Shown piece by piece: positions 1-12,203 of a stretch of DNA of 64,000 bases. The stretch is from NCBI GenBank assembly GCA_026210745.1, contig CP110630.1, forward strand, positions 4,836,001-4,900,000, in the 5' to 3' direction. The notes beneath the pieces were generated by a model. The model worked only from the letters and a program-made list of their open reading frames with translations, was not told the origin of the DNA and made no database searches. Position numbers and translations under genes: made by a program. Numbering within the stretch: the stretch's first letter is position 1; every line of letters starts with the position of its first letter. The DNA comes from Exobasidium rhododendri. Lineage: Eukaryota > Basidiomycota > Exobasidiomycetes > Exobasidiales > Exobasidiaceae.

Positions 1-167
1 TTCTTGCCTTGTTCATCCCAGACCCAAGTGCCCGAACCCTTGCTCATCACCATCGGCGTCAATCTTCCCACTCCTCGTGCAATGTGAGCCGTTCCAAAGT
101 CGGCGCTCGAGGTGTTGGCTCCGTTTCCCTTCGATTGCACATTGTCAGTGGTTGCTGAAGGTGTCAT
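1..167 (-). CDS. Class III (PLP-dependent) aminotransferase, N-terminal fragment
   Basis: Only the first 55 codons lie in the window; the gene runs off the left edge on the minus strand. The translation starts at an ATG at 167-165 and reads MTPSATTDNVQSK, then a stretch ending HIARGVGRLTPMVMSKGSG and TWVWDEQGK. This layout (a short polar leader, then 'H..RG.GRLT..VM.KG.G..VWD..G') is typical of the start of fungal 4-aminobutyrate or acetylornithine-type aminotransferases, which use pyridoxal phosphate to move an amino group from an omega-amino acid to a keto acid. The catalytic lysine and PLP-binding regions are outside the window, so the substrate cannot be assigned. The start is chosen because it is the first ATG in frame before the conserved block. 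Confidence 0.65.
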   Translation of the reverse strand, partial: MTPSATTDNVQSKGNGANTSSADFGTAHIARGVGRLTPMVMSKGSGTWVWDEQGK

Positions 168-1450
168 CTTGCTGTGAATGTTGGGAAGAAAGATGAGAAG
201 AAGGAGATACTGGCTAACCTGTAAACGATTCCACCACTGACTAGAAATTTGGTCAATCTATCTTGCCGGGCACACAAGGAGCGCTGCGAACGCCACTTCT
301 CGTTCCAAACTTATTGGGTTAGATAGGGAAGCATTGACAAGTGGAGCCGCGGCCGAGAAGAGTAGCAAGAGCAAAGCAAAGCAGTGCAGTGCAGCCCGCG
401 GTCAGGGCGGAGTCAATCCCCTTCGCGTTCTGGAACTTGAACCTCAAAGGAAGAACGACTTGGCCGCCGAACATGCATTCTTGGTCCTGGTGCGATGGGA
501 CACGACATGTGCAGCGAGATGACGACGTATAGGAAGAGATCCGACAGTATACTTGTGAGGGACAGGGTCTGAACACAAGGATGCTTACATTGCTTCACAA
601 GCCTTTCACCTTGAAAAATTGATGAGTCCACCGACATGATGTAGTAAGATTCAACTCGGCCGCCCGTGCCCGTCCTTGTTCGTGTTGAACGACAATTGGG
701 AGTAAAAGGGTATCGAGGTAGCAGAGCACACTGCAGTCCCACAGACTGTATCGGTCTGAAAGCACCGCCGAGCAAGCCAAGGCAGCATCTCGGTATCTGG
801 AAGACAGTGTGAGCCTCGATGTGTAGATACGAAGGGGCTCACGGGGGGGGGGGCGGTAAGGATCAGAGAATGGAGATTGGATGCGCTCAGACCTAGATGG
901 CGTTCTTGCCAAGACACTCATCCAGGGGTCCTGATCGACACCAGTCACCAAAAGATCTGCGAAAGGACGAAAACGACTCTCCAGTAGCAGTGGGGGACAC
1001 CAAGAGGCGACGATCTGCGGATTGGGTTGAGGGTTGAAGTGCAGATGGCCGTGTCGTTGTATTATCACGAAAGTGCAGTGACGAACTTTATCTCGAATGA
1101 ATTTGCTTGACTAAAACTGCGCAACGGCCAAATCAAGGTGACTTCCTCTCCATGGAGGTAGACATTTGATGAGAACTTGTCCCACCCGAACTTACAACGG
1201 TGCTTGAACAAACATCGCACCTTCTTCCATCGCATAACATACTTTCACACTCAACAACATCGACCACATCTCCACCTCACCACCTTCACCCCTCTCTCTC
1301 CGCTCATGTCCCTCATCCTCGCACGAGTCGTGCTTCTGTCTGCTGAAAAGCGATTCTTGCCCGAACAAGGAAGCATACAATTGAATTGTAAATGAATTAC
1401 AGAGGTGACTGACTGCACCGACAGCTTGATAGTATCGTGAGAATGAAAAT
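168..1450. other. Intergenic region with no gene seen
   Basis: This 1.28 kb stretch lies between the 5' end of the aminotransferase and the 3' end of RPS18, both on the minus strand. Open frames of 60-157 codons exist on both strands, but they overlap each other, lack family resemblance and have no convincing splice continuation. It must hold the aminotransferase promoter. It contains an 11-nt poly(G) run (843-853). No tRNA-like or snRNA-like signature was recognised. Confidence 0.6.
843..853. repeat. Poly(G) run, 11 nt
   Basis: Uninterrupted run of 11 G on the plus strand in intergenic DNA. It is one of six runs of 10-12 G/C in this window, all in non-coding sequence. Confidence 0.95.
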
Positions 1451-2207
1451 CTACTTCTTCTTGTTGGCAACAGTTCGACCACGTCGTCCGGTAGTACAGG
1501 TGTGTTGCTGCAAGGTGCAGAAGGAGACACAACCAGTCAGTCAGACAAAAATTGCTCAACAACTCTACACTTCCTCCCGCGACCCTTCCACTCACTCCTC
1601 TGACTCGCAACGACCAGTGATGACGGATACCTCTGTGTGCTCTGATCTTCTTCAATCGTTCAATGTCGTCACGCAGCTTACTGTCAACACCATTGGACAG
1701 CAATTGACCGTGCTTTCCATCGACGATGTCCTTTTGTCTGTTCAAGAACCAGGTGGGAATCTTGAATTCGGCGGGGTTTTGCAGGATCTGGACAATTCGT
1801 TCGAGCTCATCTGAATTGAGCTCACCAGCACTGAGGAACAGAAGAGTCATGGTGATTGTTAGCTAAGTTATTCACGCCATCTTTCCTTTCTTCCTCCCTC
1901 CCCCCTTTCGATTTCTAAGACGGCGAGACGGCGCCAGAGCACTCTCGATCATCAAATAATTCCTTCCCTTTCCAATCCTGTCTTGCTCTTTCTAGCTCCT
2001 CTCCCTTTCCTCTCCCTCCTGCTGGTGAACTCACCGCTTAGCCAAATCGACATCTGCCTTCTTGCAGACAATGTTTGCGTATCGTCTTCCGACACCACCA
2101 ATTTTGGTCAAGGCGTACATGATCTTGATCTTTCCATCGACGTTAGTGTTGAGCAGTCGAAGAATGTGGTTGAAGTTCTGCGAGGGGTCGGGAGCGACGA
2201 GAGACAT
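1451..2207 (-). CDS. RPS18: 40S ribosomal protein S18 (uS13)
   Basis: Structural protein of the small ribosomal subunit head (uS13 family), contacting the P-site tRNA region and the inter-subunit bridge. Three exons on the minus strand: 2035-2207, 1596-1830 and 1451-1507. Both introns (204 and 88 nt) have GTGAGT donors and join in phase to give 154 aa, the normal family length. The translation starts [19 protein letters not shown] and carries the conserved blocks [53 protein letters not shown] and a [12 protein letters not shown] tail. One small oddity is QHTC where most S18 proteins read QHTK. A divergent gene starts 640 bp upstream. Confidence 0.96.
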
Positions 2208-2844
2208 GATGGGCGATGGTGATAGTAGCAGAAGTCGTGGAATTGACAGAGGCGAAATACTATGTCAAGCAATATAGCAATTCGCAATTTGCCTTCACTA
2301 AAGCGCGGCGGCCACGCACCCAAGCGGCCTGCCTTGAATCGATCCTTCCTTTCGGCCTTGCGTCTTACAGCCTTTTACTGGACTGGAGCTGCGGCATTAA
2401 ACACGTGCCTACACTTAAGTCGCCCACATCCTTTCTCAAGTTCCATTATTCAAGATTGCAATTGTCTCTTACGCCAAAAAAATACATAATAACAAGTCTT
2501 ATCACGCGAGTCGAGCCGCGCTAAAGCCTCGACGGTACTCGAGAGCGCGCTACTCCAGGACACCGTTGGGCGCGGCATTGTCTCGAAAATGAACGGTCGA
2601 GAGCCTGGGAGCGCCGGGCACCTCCTCTGCTAGCTGGGCGAACTTCTAATGGATGTGGATGTACTCGAGTAGAGCCTCTTCGAAGTATTGTCACTCTGGT
2701 CGCTTCCTGAGCGCTGATGAGAGGAGTAAAGTAGTACATGATGCGTTGATTCTCGCTATGAAGTGATGACACTTTTCTTCCTCCTTTCTCCTCCTCATAC
2801 CCCTGCCCCTCGAAGGACTCGCACCATTACTGACGCTACTTACC
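2208..2844. other. Divergent intergenic region upstream of RPS18
   Basis: This 637-bp stretch separates the RPS18 start (minus strand) from the next gene (plus strand), so it should carry both promoters. Small ORFs overlap on both strands and none resembles a known protein. I recognise no canonical TATA box or RNA gene. Confidence 0.5.
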
Positions 2845-4112
2845 ATGAGACTGAAGAATCTCAAGCTACGCATAGGGATCTTGCACCCAGAGCAAAAGCA
2901 GATCAAGTGGATCGAAGAGCTGAGTCGGCGAGCTATTCCCAGCAAAAGCTTTGCGAGCTGTTCGTTCTACGTTCCGATCTTGACGGAGATTGCATTCGCA
3001 CTCCAGTGGACTACGCATGAGCACGAGAACTGCTCGAATTACAGGATAAGGATCTGTGCGGGGGGTGATACCCGATTTGAGGAGACCTTCTTAGCATCAG
3101 AAGCCCCGTTTCGAATCTACGGAACGAATGCAAGTAAAATGGGAATTTGCTGCAAAGATGTCATACTCTGTGCTGCAGAGGAGATGTTCGCAATTACGGT
3201 CTGGGACAACGACAGAAAGACTACTCTTGGGCAGTTCGAGTACAAGCACCTTGAGGTGGATCGCCTGCCTGAAAATGTGCTGAGCGGTGTCCCTGATCTG
3301 AGTGGCGAATTCTGGGGCTTCACAGACGGCCCTGCAATCAGTGAGCGTAAAGGCGTGCATGCTGTAGATGCTGTATCGACAGAGAGAGAAGAAGATTTCG
3401 AGTCTGATGTAGAGATGACTGCAGAGAGTCACCACAAGAAGCCAGGCTGTTCCTCAGGGAAACGAAAATCAACCACTACCACAGAATCACCAAAAGAAGT
3501 GAAAGCAAGGAAAGCTTGCAGTTCTCTCTTGAACACTTTCATGCCACAGCTCAAGCCGACGGTCAAAAAGGAGCTTCCTGACAGTAGCGAGACAATCAGC
3601 AAAGCACCCTCAGCGCCCATTCAAATACGACGGGACGCAGAGAGGAAGATTGCTGACACACGAGAAGAAATGAAGGTGAGTCGCATCATATGGCGAGCAG
3701 AGTGCTTGTCCCTTCGACACTATTCCCTGAGACCATACTCCAACCCGTGCAGGAAGCAAGACAGTCTGGTGAAGCTCAAGCTAGTCTTTGTGCGGTCAAA
3801 AAGCAGAAAGCGATGGGAGTGTATGAACGTGCAATGAGACGCGCAGACGATGAATTGGAAGCCAGTCGTCGAAGATACGATGAGACACTCAAACGGCTAG
3901 AGGAGAGATTGACGCAGGAAAGTCAGGTGAGAAGAAGATGTACATGAGCTAATCAATGTCGTATTCACACAGGACCGTCGACTGAATCTCATTTTTTGCA
4001 ATCACAGGCGCTGAAGTGGATAAGAGACACGATTGCCGAAAAGACGGAAGTAATCGAAGTCTCCTCAGACTCATCTGATGATGACAATGAGCCCCCGCAA
4101 CGATCTGTGTAA
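2845..4112 (+). CDS. Unrecognised protein with C-terminal coiled coil and SUMO-interacting motif
   Basis: I do not recognise the family. Exons 2845-3675, 3753-3926 and 4008-4112 join in phase 0 (GTGAGT and GTGAGA donors, CAG acceptors) to give 369 aa. The start ATG has a good ACC context. Residues 1-165 look globular. Residues about 165-270 are low-complexity, Ser/Thr/Lys-rich and include VKKE (240-243), which fits the SUMO acceptor consensus psi-K-x-E. Residues about 262-345 are charged and heptad-like (RRADDELEASRRRYDETLKR), suggesting a coiled coil. The C-terminus carries VIEVSSDSSDDD (350-361), a textbook hydrophobic SUMO-interacting motif followed by serines and acidic residues. A nuclear, SUMO-linked scaffold role is inference from these motifs. 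It is upstream of, and on the same strand as, the HIRIP3-like gene. Confidence 0.75.
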
Positions 4113-4441
4113 ACTTCTGCAAAAGATTTCCGTACGCCTTTTCTCCCTCTCACTTTGAACACGATTACAATACATGAAAAGACGCCTGTATACTCGCCTG
4201 TATACTATGACCCCTCCCCCCCCTTCCCTCCTTTCCTTGGGTCCCGGTCATCTGATAATATATGCCTGTGAGACCCACTTAAGCTTTAAAACGCGTGCGC
4301 GCTCTATTTTCCCAGGGTCTGTGCATGTTCCATCCTTCAGCGCGTTTCGAAAACAAAGCTTCTCGCGACTCTCTTTGTCCAACACTTACCACTCTTTCTG
4401 TGTCTCTTTCCTCCCACTCCTTTTTTTTTGTGTATTCGAAG
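4113..4441. other. Intergenic and promoter region
   Basis: This 329-bp stretch contains an 8-nt C run (4216-4223), pyrimidine-rich sequence and a nine-T tract (4421-4429) just before the next ATG. It is probably the promoter and 5' UTR of the HIRIP3-like gene. No gene is seen. Confidence 0.5.
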
Positions 4442-5734
4442 ATGGCCAATGGTCTGCCGTCCGATGATCGAATGCAATCGTACCTAGAAAGGAGAGTCAG
4501 AAATGCAAAAGACTTGGCTCTCCTCTCTCGCACTACGCTCAAAAATGGTCTCGCCGAAGAATTCCAATTGACTGATGAGCAGAGAGCACGATTTGATTCC
4601 GATAAGCGTTACAAAGGTCTGATAAAAGCGTGGATACAAGATGCAATCGTGGGTAAAGATGTTCGGAGACCAAGCGAAGCGTGCACCTCCTTTTCGTCGC
4701 TCACTTTACTAATTCAAGTCCACTCTGATCTCGCTCTTCTTTCGATGCACTACAGGATAGCCTACCAGATGACAGCAACGTAGACGAAGAAGAAGTCAGC
4801 CCAGCAAAGCCCAGCAAGAACACACCAAAGGCAAGCAAGAAGGAAGGGAAGGGCTTGAAGGACGCTTTCAAGTCAGGGTCACCAAATAATGCAGGAAAAG
4901 TGGGTGCCAAATCAAGTAGTCAAGCGAAGCAGAAGGTGAAACAGAGTTCCGTCACGAGAGAGGAAAAGGGCAGCATGAGCGACTTTTCGGAGTTGGACGA
5001 TGAAGATCCCAAACCAGCAAGGAAGAAGACGAAGGTAGAAGCCAAATCATCGACAGCGGCAGGAGCAGCTTTAAAGAAGAGAGAGGTGAAAGATAGTGGT
5101 AGCAACAAGAATCAGAGCAATTCAGAGGCGAAGCTGAAACGTTGGAAGGCACTTGTGCTTGAATGCGGCACCAGGAGATCGTGGAAGAAGATGTTTGAAG
5201 AGGCAAATTGTGCAGATGATGAGCAGGCAAGCGATGCGCAGAAGGAGAGAATAGCAATAGCGCAGATTGCCGTTGTAGGAAAGGAGTTGAGCAAGGAGGG
5301 CATGGTGCGTGTTGATGCTTTTGTACTGTCGTAGGCCTAGAGGGTTCTGCTTCTGACTTTTCCTCTTCCTATGCTGGGCAGACGTCACCCTTCACCAAAG
5401 AGAAGGCTGCCGAGATCAAAAAGCAGAAGGAACTGAAGAAGGAGCTGGAGGAGATCACCCTGGCTAAGAAGACGGAAAGAAGCGGTACTAGAGGTACACT
5501 TTCAAGTTTAATAGACGGTGAAAAAGAGGAGAAAAGATCAAAAGGCCAGAAAGACAAGCCGATTGAGAAGTCTCCGGAAACAAAGGTGAGAGCGAAAGAG
5601 TGATGGACACGCATGGCGAACTGGATTTGCGAGGGGGGGGGGGCCCAGATCTAATTGTGAAAATATCTTTCTCCCCTTCCTAGAAGTTTCGAAGATCTCT
5701 GGCCGACTTTGCGGCTGAACTTAATGACGACTAA
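4442..5734 (+). CDS. HIRIP3-like histone H2A-H2B chaperone
   Basis: Predicted nuclear histone-binding protein. Four exons (4442-4648, 4756-5304, 5382-5585, 5684-5734) join in phase 0 to give 336 aa. The N-terminal 70 residues form a short helical block (SYLERRVRNAKDLALLSR). A long lysine/serine and acidic linker follows, with SDFSELDDEDPKPARKK. The key block LKRWKALVLECGTRRSWKKM continues to KELSKEGM and, across intron 2, to TSPFTKEKAAEIKKQKELKK; it resembles the conserved C-terminal region of HIRIP3 (K-R-L-K-x4-x-CG-x-R-x2-x-K...G...P). The tail LADFAAELNDD is acidic. The first donor is GTGGGT; the alternative GTAAAG four bases later would give an immediate stop. Intron 3 contains an 11-nt poly(G) run. 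Family assignment is from remembered motif layout. Confidence 0.75.
5633..5643. repeat. Poly(G) run, 11 nt, in intron 3 of the HIRIP3-like gene
   Basis: Sense-strand G11 about 40 bp upstream of the 3' splice site; see the finding on homopolymer runs. Confidence 0.95.
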
Positions 5735-5932
5735 AGATATCATGAATAGCAGCTTCGCCCTTACCCATTTCCCACCATTCTCCAACCCACTCTCATACAT
5801 TGTATATCACGCACACACATCACTAGATTGCGATCATTATTGTCCATAAATAGCAAAGACATGTGAGTGACCGCTAAAGGAGAATGGGTAGAGTTACAAG
5901 TACATGTGGATGAATGGGCGGTGCTCGCTTTC

Positions 5933-8900
5933 TCAAGCACCTCGATATCTCTGCGCTTCCCATCCGCGCCAGATATTTCGAAAGACAATCTTTTCTCCCT
6001 CGTCTGCTAGGAGATCCATCATGACGTTCTTCTGCCATGGTCCTACAATGTCGCACAAGGTATAGATTGCTCTCGTCAGCTCTTCTCGTGTCTCCCCTTT
6101 CGCGAATGAGTATGGAGCCGTAGTCGCCGTTCCACCACCAGCGCTGGTCATCTTCTTGATGTAGCCGACAATGACATACGGTGCATGTGTACTAAACGGT
6201 TTCGCCAAGCTTTTCACTTTGCTTTTGGAAGACGACCCTCCCACTGACGGGCTAGTAGACGTCAATTGGGACAGCAATCTAGTTACTAGCCGAGCTTCGT
6301 CGATACCCAACGTCGTCCTTTTGCTTTTCTTGCGATGCCCAAATGTAGAAACGTTGGAGCTCGGTTCACTTTCTTTAGCTCGATCGTCTTGAGTCACGTC
6401 CTTACAAGCCTCGCTCTCATCAAGATTGCCGTTTGCTGCTACAGGCACTTGGAATAGGCCGATCAATTGGGTCAAGAGGAGTGTGAGCTGAGGTAAGAAT
6501 GGCACCATGGTATCCTTCCGAAGTCTAATGCAATCAAGCAAGGTGGAGACGATGTGGGTGAAGAACTTGACGTTCCCTTGTCCGATATCTTTGCCTATAG
6601 GTGAGCACTTGGACGTCAGCATGGCTGAAGCGAGAGTGAGAAAGTTGCTCAGGTCGCTATTGCGGAATAGGATGGGCTGGACAAGGCAAGGAGAGGGAGA
6701 GGAGAAGAGAAGAAGAGAAGGGCTTAATTAGTAAACTCGAGAAGGAAGCCATCCAAAATCGAAGCGACTAAGCCTCACCTTGGCGTTTATCAACGTCTCG
6801 ATTGTCTGTATGCAGGCAAAAGCAATGCCGTGTTCGTTTGGGATGCTAGCAGGCTTCAACGAATTTTCCCTCTCTTCAGCTTCAAATTGCGAGGCGATGC
6901 AAGTCAACAACAGACTGAGACTCCTCTGAGATAAAAGTAGGGTACCTTCTGGGCTGTTGCACATCAAGATGCAGATCGTCTGCAGAAGTGACGGACTTCC
7001 GTGGTGAGCATACCGTAATCTGTTGCGGTCTTGAATCGAAATCGTGTTCGTTTCTGAAGCAGTAGGATAAACGTTCGATCGACGATCATCAACGGCCCCA
7101 CTGTCTTCTGCGAGACCTACCCCTCCCACTTTATCATTGGTCAGGTTGAGCCCAGATCGCGAGAGCGACTCTATAAATACCTTGAGAGTCGTCTCATACT
7201 GAACGGGACTTGCTGATCGACTGGCGGCAGCAAGGAACCCACACATCTTCTGGTCGAATGTTGAGAAGCACGGAAAGGAGGTCGTACGAGGTCGCTTCTT
7301 CAGTTCAACTTCATAGCGTAAGGTGGTGAAGATCAGAGCGAGGAGAAGTAGCCAGTTGCGTTCATAATCTCCTGCATGGACAGAACTGAACATCTCCTGG
7401 TCGAAGTTGAAGACCCCTTCTACCCAAAACTGACCTTGAAGGCTGTCCGCTCCGCAGTCTACTTCACTTGCTTGCGCCAGACAAGACGTGATCTGCAGCG
7501 ACACCTTCTCCCGTATCTCTTGGCTTTCGATCGATTCTCTCCTATGGAAAAGATTCTTGACGTGTTCAACCAGAGCCCTGTATTCACCCTTGCATTTCAC
7601 TTTGTCCTCTCCATCGCACAGCACGCGAAGGCAGGTACTATGCAATTGTAGCAAGGCGGCTATGTGTTCATAGTCTCTCGACTCGGTCCAACTATGCGCG
7701 GAAGATAGCCGAATCGATTGGAGATGCTGATCGTTCTCAGTCACCTTCTCCCGCAATGCTGTCTTCACTTTTCTCTTCGCTTCTTTCGCCTCTACTGGAC
7801 TCAGTCTTCGAAGCAGGCTCTCTATTTGCTCTGCTACCACGGTCGCAGACTCAATCTTCAAGATGGACTGCTTCGTGTCTTCGTCGTCGTCATCTTGGTG
7901 TCTCCAGTCCAAAGTCCGTAGGCGTCGCCACAGTTGCCATTCCATAGAAACGAAAAGCTCGCAAAGACGATCCACTTGAGTACGTATGTCTTCAGCTTTC
8001 TGATCTCTTCCCAGTGCGTAGTAGATTATGCCCCTGAACAAGCGGGGTGTAAAAGCTATCGCTCTGTGATGCTTCCGCTGTGAACCTTGTTCCAGAAACA
8101 TCAGCACGTCCTCATTGTTCAAGTGCTGCAAAGTATCATGAGCAGTCGTCAGCACTGCAGAATGTGAGCAACTACGAGGGGAGACGGCACGACTCACCAG
8201 GGACACTCCAAGACTCTCTCTTCTCTGCTCGAGGCAGTCAGCCAAGAATTCATACAAGAGCATCAGATGGATCTCGATACCTCCTTGATCTTCACTCCTG
8301 TCGAGCTGAGAAGAGGAAGCGTGTCTATATATCCAGGTGGTGTCTTTGATACGACCAAAGATTGTAGACCATATTTCTGCAAGATACTTGAGAGGGAACC
8401 ACTCGACGGGGAATCGTGTAATCATGACGAAATCGGCCAGATTCTTCATTACCAGCTTTGCATCTTTGGCTTCTTCCGAGACGGCAACCTTCATCTCATG
8501 GCAAAGCGCTTCTCTCCATCTCCTCAATTCTAAATTTCTGCCATTCCTAATGAGGTTGTCTCTAGCCCTGGCGTGTCCTTCATTGAGGAGCGAGAAATGT
8601 TCGGTGAATTTCAAGGCTGCCTTTGCCAATCGTGAGAGTAGCTTGAAGGAAGCAAGGAGTCTGTGAAGAATTGGTGTGAGGAGGAGCGTGAATAAGTATG
8701 GGAATGAGAGGGAGGGATAGGCTCATTACAGACTCACTCGAAGGTCGCAAGATGTTGCGACAGAATGACGTCCCACAAAACGAGTATACAATCATTCTTC
8801 CCAAGGCCGTGCAACCACTGTGCAGATGAGAAAGGTACGTCGCCTTCCTTGCGCTGCTCGCCCATGCTACCAAAGTCTATCTCAGACAAGATTTCGAAAT

Positions 8901-11361
8901 TGCCACCCTCTCCGTTGGCCAAAAGCTGAGTGAAGACGGACGATTCGTTCCTCTGCATTGCACGCTCCACTCTTTTGATGATGCTGAGATGAACTTGAAT
9001 CTGTAATTCTGGCAATCGTTGGTCTGCACCGGATACGATGGATTGAAAGGCAGTCTTCCGATCGTCCATCGTTGTGTCCCACTTAGTGGCGGCTTTCAAC
9101 CAAGACTGATTTGCCTGGTCATACTCTTCTGTTGCCCTTTCGTTGCAAAGTTGTTGAACGCTATCGTGCAACACCAAGACGGCGGTAGTGAGAGAATCAT
9201 TCCGTGGATCCGCTTTTCCCTCCAGTCCCCAAACCAAGCAGGCTTCTATTCCTTCCACTTGCAAGCTCTGCAGCTTCTCTTGCGCTTCTTGGTGAACAGG
9301 TCTCGGGATGGAAAGGTAGCCGAGTAATTGACATGCAAAGTAAGTGTCCATGATGGCCAGATTGTGCATCTGTCCTCGCTGTGCTTCTCCTTCTGCCACG
9401 CCATCCACCCTTTTCCTCTTTCTTGTCGAGACACTGTAAACGTCAGAGAAGCGTCGAAGCAATCGAGTCTGTAGCGTGTCTAACAACTCCATCGTTTGTT
9501 CTGGACTAATGAAATCTCTGATGGCGACACCCAACGTACGCTGCCAGAACTTGCGATCCAACAACGCCGTCGTGACGAACGTCTCAGAAACACCTTTCGT
9601 CGATGTCTGCCACGCCGAATCTGCATTGGTGCTTGATTGACTTGAAACGACTCCAGCCGATAATTCGATTGTTTCTAAGATAGATCGAACAAGGGCAACA
9701 ACCTCCCTCGACTTCATGCTTGTGTTGCAGATCAGATCTAGCAGTCCATCTTTAATGGCAGGTCGATCAAGAGCACATACTATGACACCGTATCGGAGAT
9801 CTCCGATGAGAATGGATTCGTCCAGACGATGGACTTCCAGCATGACGTCCAAGCATGCCAATTGGATCTCGTTCTTCTCCATTTCCAGCCCCGTATCAGT
9901 AGATGCCCTTCGATATTGGCTCAAGGTGAATTTGACAATCTTGGCGAGAAGGCTGGCCGACCTATTCTCCTCGTCATAGAGGTACATTCCGCAAGTGGAC
10001 ACAGCTTGCAGCAATGCCTTCAAACTTTCTACTTGTATTCGTAGCCCAGATCCTTCTTCTTCACAAGTCTCCCTTACCGTGCCCTCTATGATGATCTCGA
10101 TGGCAGGACCGATGAAAGACTGCAGCATCCCGTCTTTCCACTCCTTCTCTTGTATCAACGAAGTATGATCGTTTCTTCTAGCAGCTATCTTTGGTTGCCT
10201 TTCTTCCCTTTCCGCGCAGATTTGTTGGATATAGAGAGAAGGAAAGTGTAGGCTATATGCTGACTCGCTGTTTCGAATCGCTTCCAGTACCTTTTGCTGC
10301 GTAGAGGGGAAATGATCTGCGATGCAGATGCATTCATAAGAAACTCGATGGAGAAGAGTTTGTAAAAGTGGAAAATCGTAGACATTGGAGATGGCAGAGG
10401 GTGATGTAGGATTAACCTTTCCTTTGAGGTAGTATAAGAGTCTTGAGGAAGTAGTCAGAAATTGATCGCAAAAGAACTGAATGGCTTTCTTGTGATTCGC
10501 ACTTCTTTTCACTTCAATACACCAGAGATCCAAGATTATTTTGAGGATCTTCTCGTGTGATTTGGCAGAATTCCTCCTTCTTCCGTCTTGGTCCGCGTAT
10601 CTCCAGCCATGCAACGTCTCCCTCGTTTCGTTTCCGTTCTCATACTCCCTACTATACAAGATCGCAAACCAACTACTCAGGCAGTGGTGTATCGTGTCGA
10701 TGCTCAATGCCTGTCTTGAAGTCCTTGCTTCAACAAGGGCTTCCATCAATTCCGTCAGCATCACATCGACAGTAGGCCCACCCTCATCCTTCTTGACAGG
10801 AAATTGTTGACATGCTTTGAAATCGGAGCAGAGGACGAGAAGAAGAGATGGTGCAGCAAAACGATTGGCAAGTGCGGCAAGGTCGACGGGCTCGACTTTG
10901 CGGGAGCACAGAGCCAGTAATGTCCAATACTCAACCTTAGCCGGAGGTCCAACCTGTCCTAGAGATGCATGTCTGTCGAGCTTTAATTCAAGATCTTTTG
11001 CGTCTTTGACGAGAACGTCGAGTAGCCATTCAAGTAGTAAAACCTCCTTCTTAGCTACTGGAACCACAGTGTCGCTAAATGCAGCCTTTGCAACGTTTAG
11101 TTTACTGTCGCCTTCTTGCCCACCATCAGCTTTCCCTTTGAGCCGTCTAACGAGCTCCTCAGAAGTGTTGATTCTGAAGTCTAGGAGTGTATAGACGGGG
11201 CGTCTGTCGTCCTCGGTGTTGCTATCTTCGATGCCTTCTACGTCATCAATCTCCACCTCTAGCAATCGATCTTCCATCAGAACATCGGCGACTCTTGTGC
11301 CTGCTGCCTGATCGAAAGGCGTTTCTCCTCCATCCTGAGGGCTCCCCAGTCGCACCCTCAT
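5933..11361 (-). CDS. URB2: Urb2/Npa2-like 60S ribosome biogenesis factor
   Basis: Large nucleolar protein of the early pre-60S particle, needed for 27S pre-rRNA processing. Exons on the minus strand: 8738-11361, 6779-8660 and 5933-6676, joined in phases 2 and 0. A further 72-nt stop-free segment (8126-8197, GTGAGT...TTTGCAG) inside exon 2 is probably a spliced intron, leaving about 1,725 aa (1,749 if retained). Recognition rests on the C-terminal domain: PILFRNSDLSNFLTLASAML, FFTHIVSTLLDCIRLRK, HAPYVIVGYIKKMTSAGGG and the terminal ELTRAIYTLCDIVGPWQKNV...WRGWEAQRYRGA, matching the Urb2/Npa2 C-terminal domain. The rest is helical-repeat-like with weak sequence conservation, as usual for this family. 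The start ATG at 11361 (MRVRLGSPQDGGE) is the first in frame. The gene shares a 288-bp divergent promoter with the bL36m gene. Confidence 0.88.
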
Positions 11362-11649
11362 CCTGGGCGAGGAGATCAAAGAGAAAGGCGAGAAGTCAGA
11401 CGACTAAGTTTATTTTTTCTTCGTGAGCGTGAACGAGACTCAAGGACCGCTCTCTGCACAAGCAACTCTAATGTCGAAACACCAAACTTACTCTGGACCA
11501 TTCTTCCAAAAATCTAAAAAATCAGAATCACATCGGAACACGTGCCTGGAACCTTATCGAGAGGAAGGCGATGATCGTTGCATTGCAAGTTCCAAGATCG
11601 AGGCAGCACTCCCTCGCTAATTGACACACAACTCTACCCTGTATACACC

Positions 11650-12070
11650 ATGTCGATGCTATTCGCAGTATCATCAGCTAGAGGAATGGCTTCAAGCTCT
11701 CGCCTTTCGATATCGCGAAATATCTCTTCGCTTTCGAGGAGTAGACTGCTTCACCCTAGTAGTACTGTTGTCGCCTCACGAGCACCGCTAGCTGCTGGAC
11801 AAAAGGATCCTTTTCCACATAATCACAACTTAGATCACCATCATCACGATCCAAGGTCAGTCGCTTCGTCACAGCAACAAAGAGGGATGAAAGTCCGGTC
11901 CTCGGTGAAGAAATTCTGTGATGGATGTTCAGTAGTCCGGAGAAAGGGACGACTTTACGTCATTTGCAGCAAAGACGCAAAGCACAAGCAGGTATGTGGT
12001 GTGAAGAGTACGAGCGGGGCTGATCAATTCTTCGGACTCACCGCTTATCTGACCGTAGAGACAAGGGTGA
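11650..12070 (+). CDS. RTC6: Mitochondrial ribosomal protein bL36m
   Basis: Zinc-ribbon protein of the large mitochondrial ribosomal subunit. Exon 1 is 11650-11991 and exon 2 only 12 nt (12059-12070: AGA CAA GGG TGA), joined in phase 0 by a GTATGT...CCGTAG intron. Without the splice the frame would run on to a non-family tail; with it the protein ends KHKQRQG, the normal bL36 ending. Product 117 aa. Residues 1 to about 75 are a Ser/Arg-rich leader with no acidic residues in its first 50, typical of a mitochondrial targeting peptide, followed by a His-rich patch ([12 protein letters not shown]). The mature domain starts [20 protein letters not shown], with zinc ligands in FCDGC, then C and H in ICSKDAKHK. 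Confidence 0.93.
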
Positions 12071-12203
12071 AAGGATGATGCTGATATGCTTTGCATTCAC
12101 CCGAGCTGAGTGAGAAACGCACCGGCATGTACAATTAGGGCAAGACAAAGAAGAACGGTGAAGGTGATGTGATAAACGACTACTATACAAGTGAACTCGA
12201 ACT

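Noticed and set aside
595-1068. 157-aa ORF on the minus strand and overlapping ORFs in 319-1395
   Set aside because: Several mutually overlapping frames on both strands, Arg/Ser/Pro-rich composition typical of random translation, no motif and no splice continuation.
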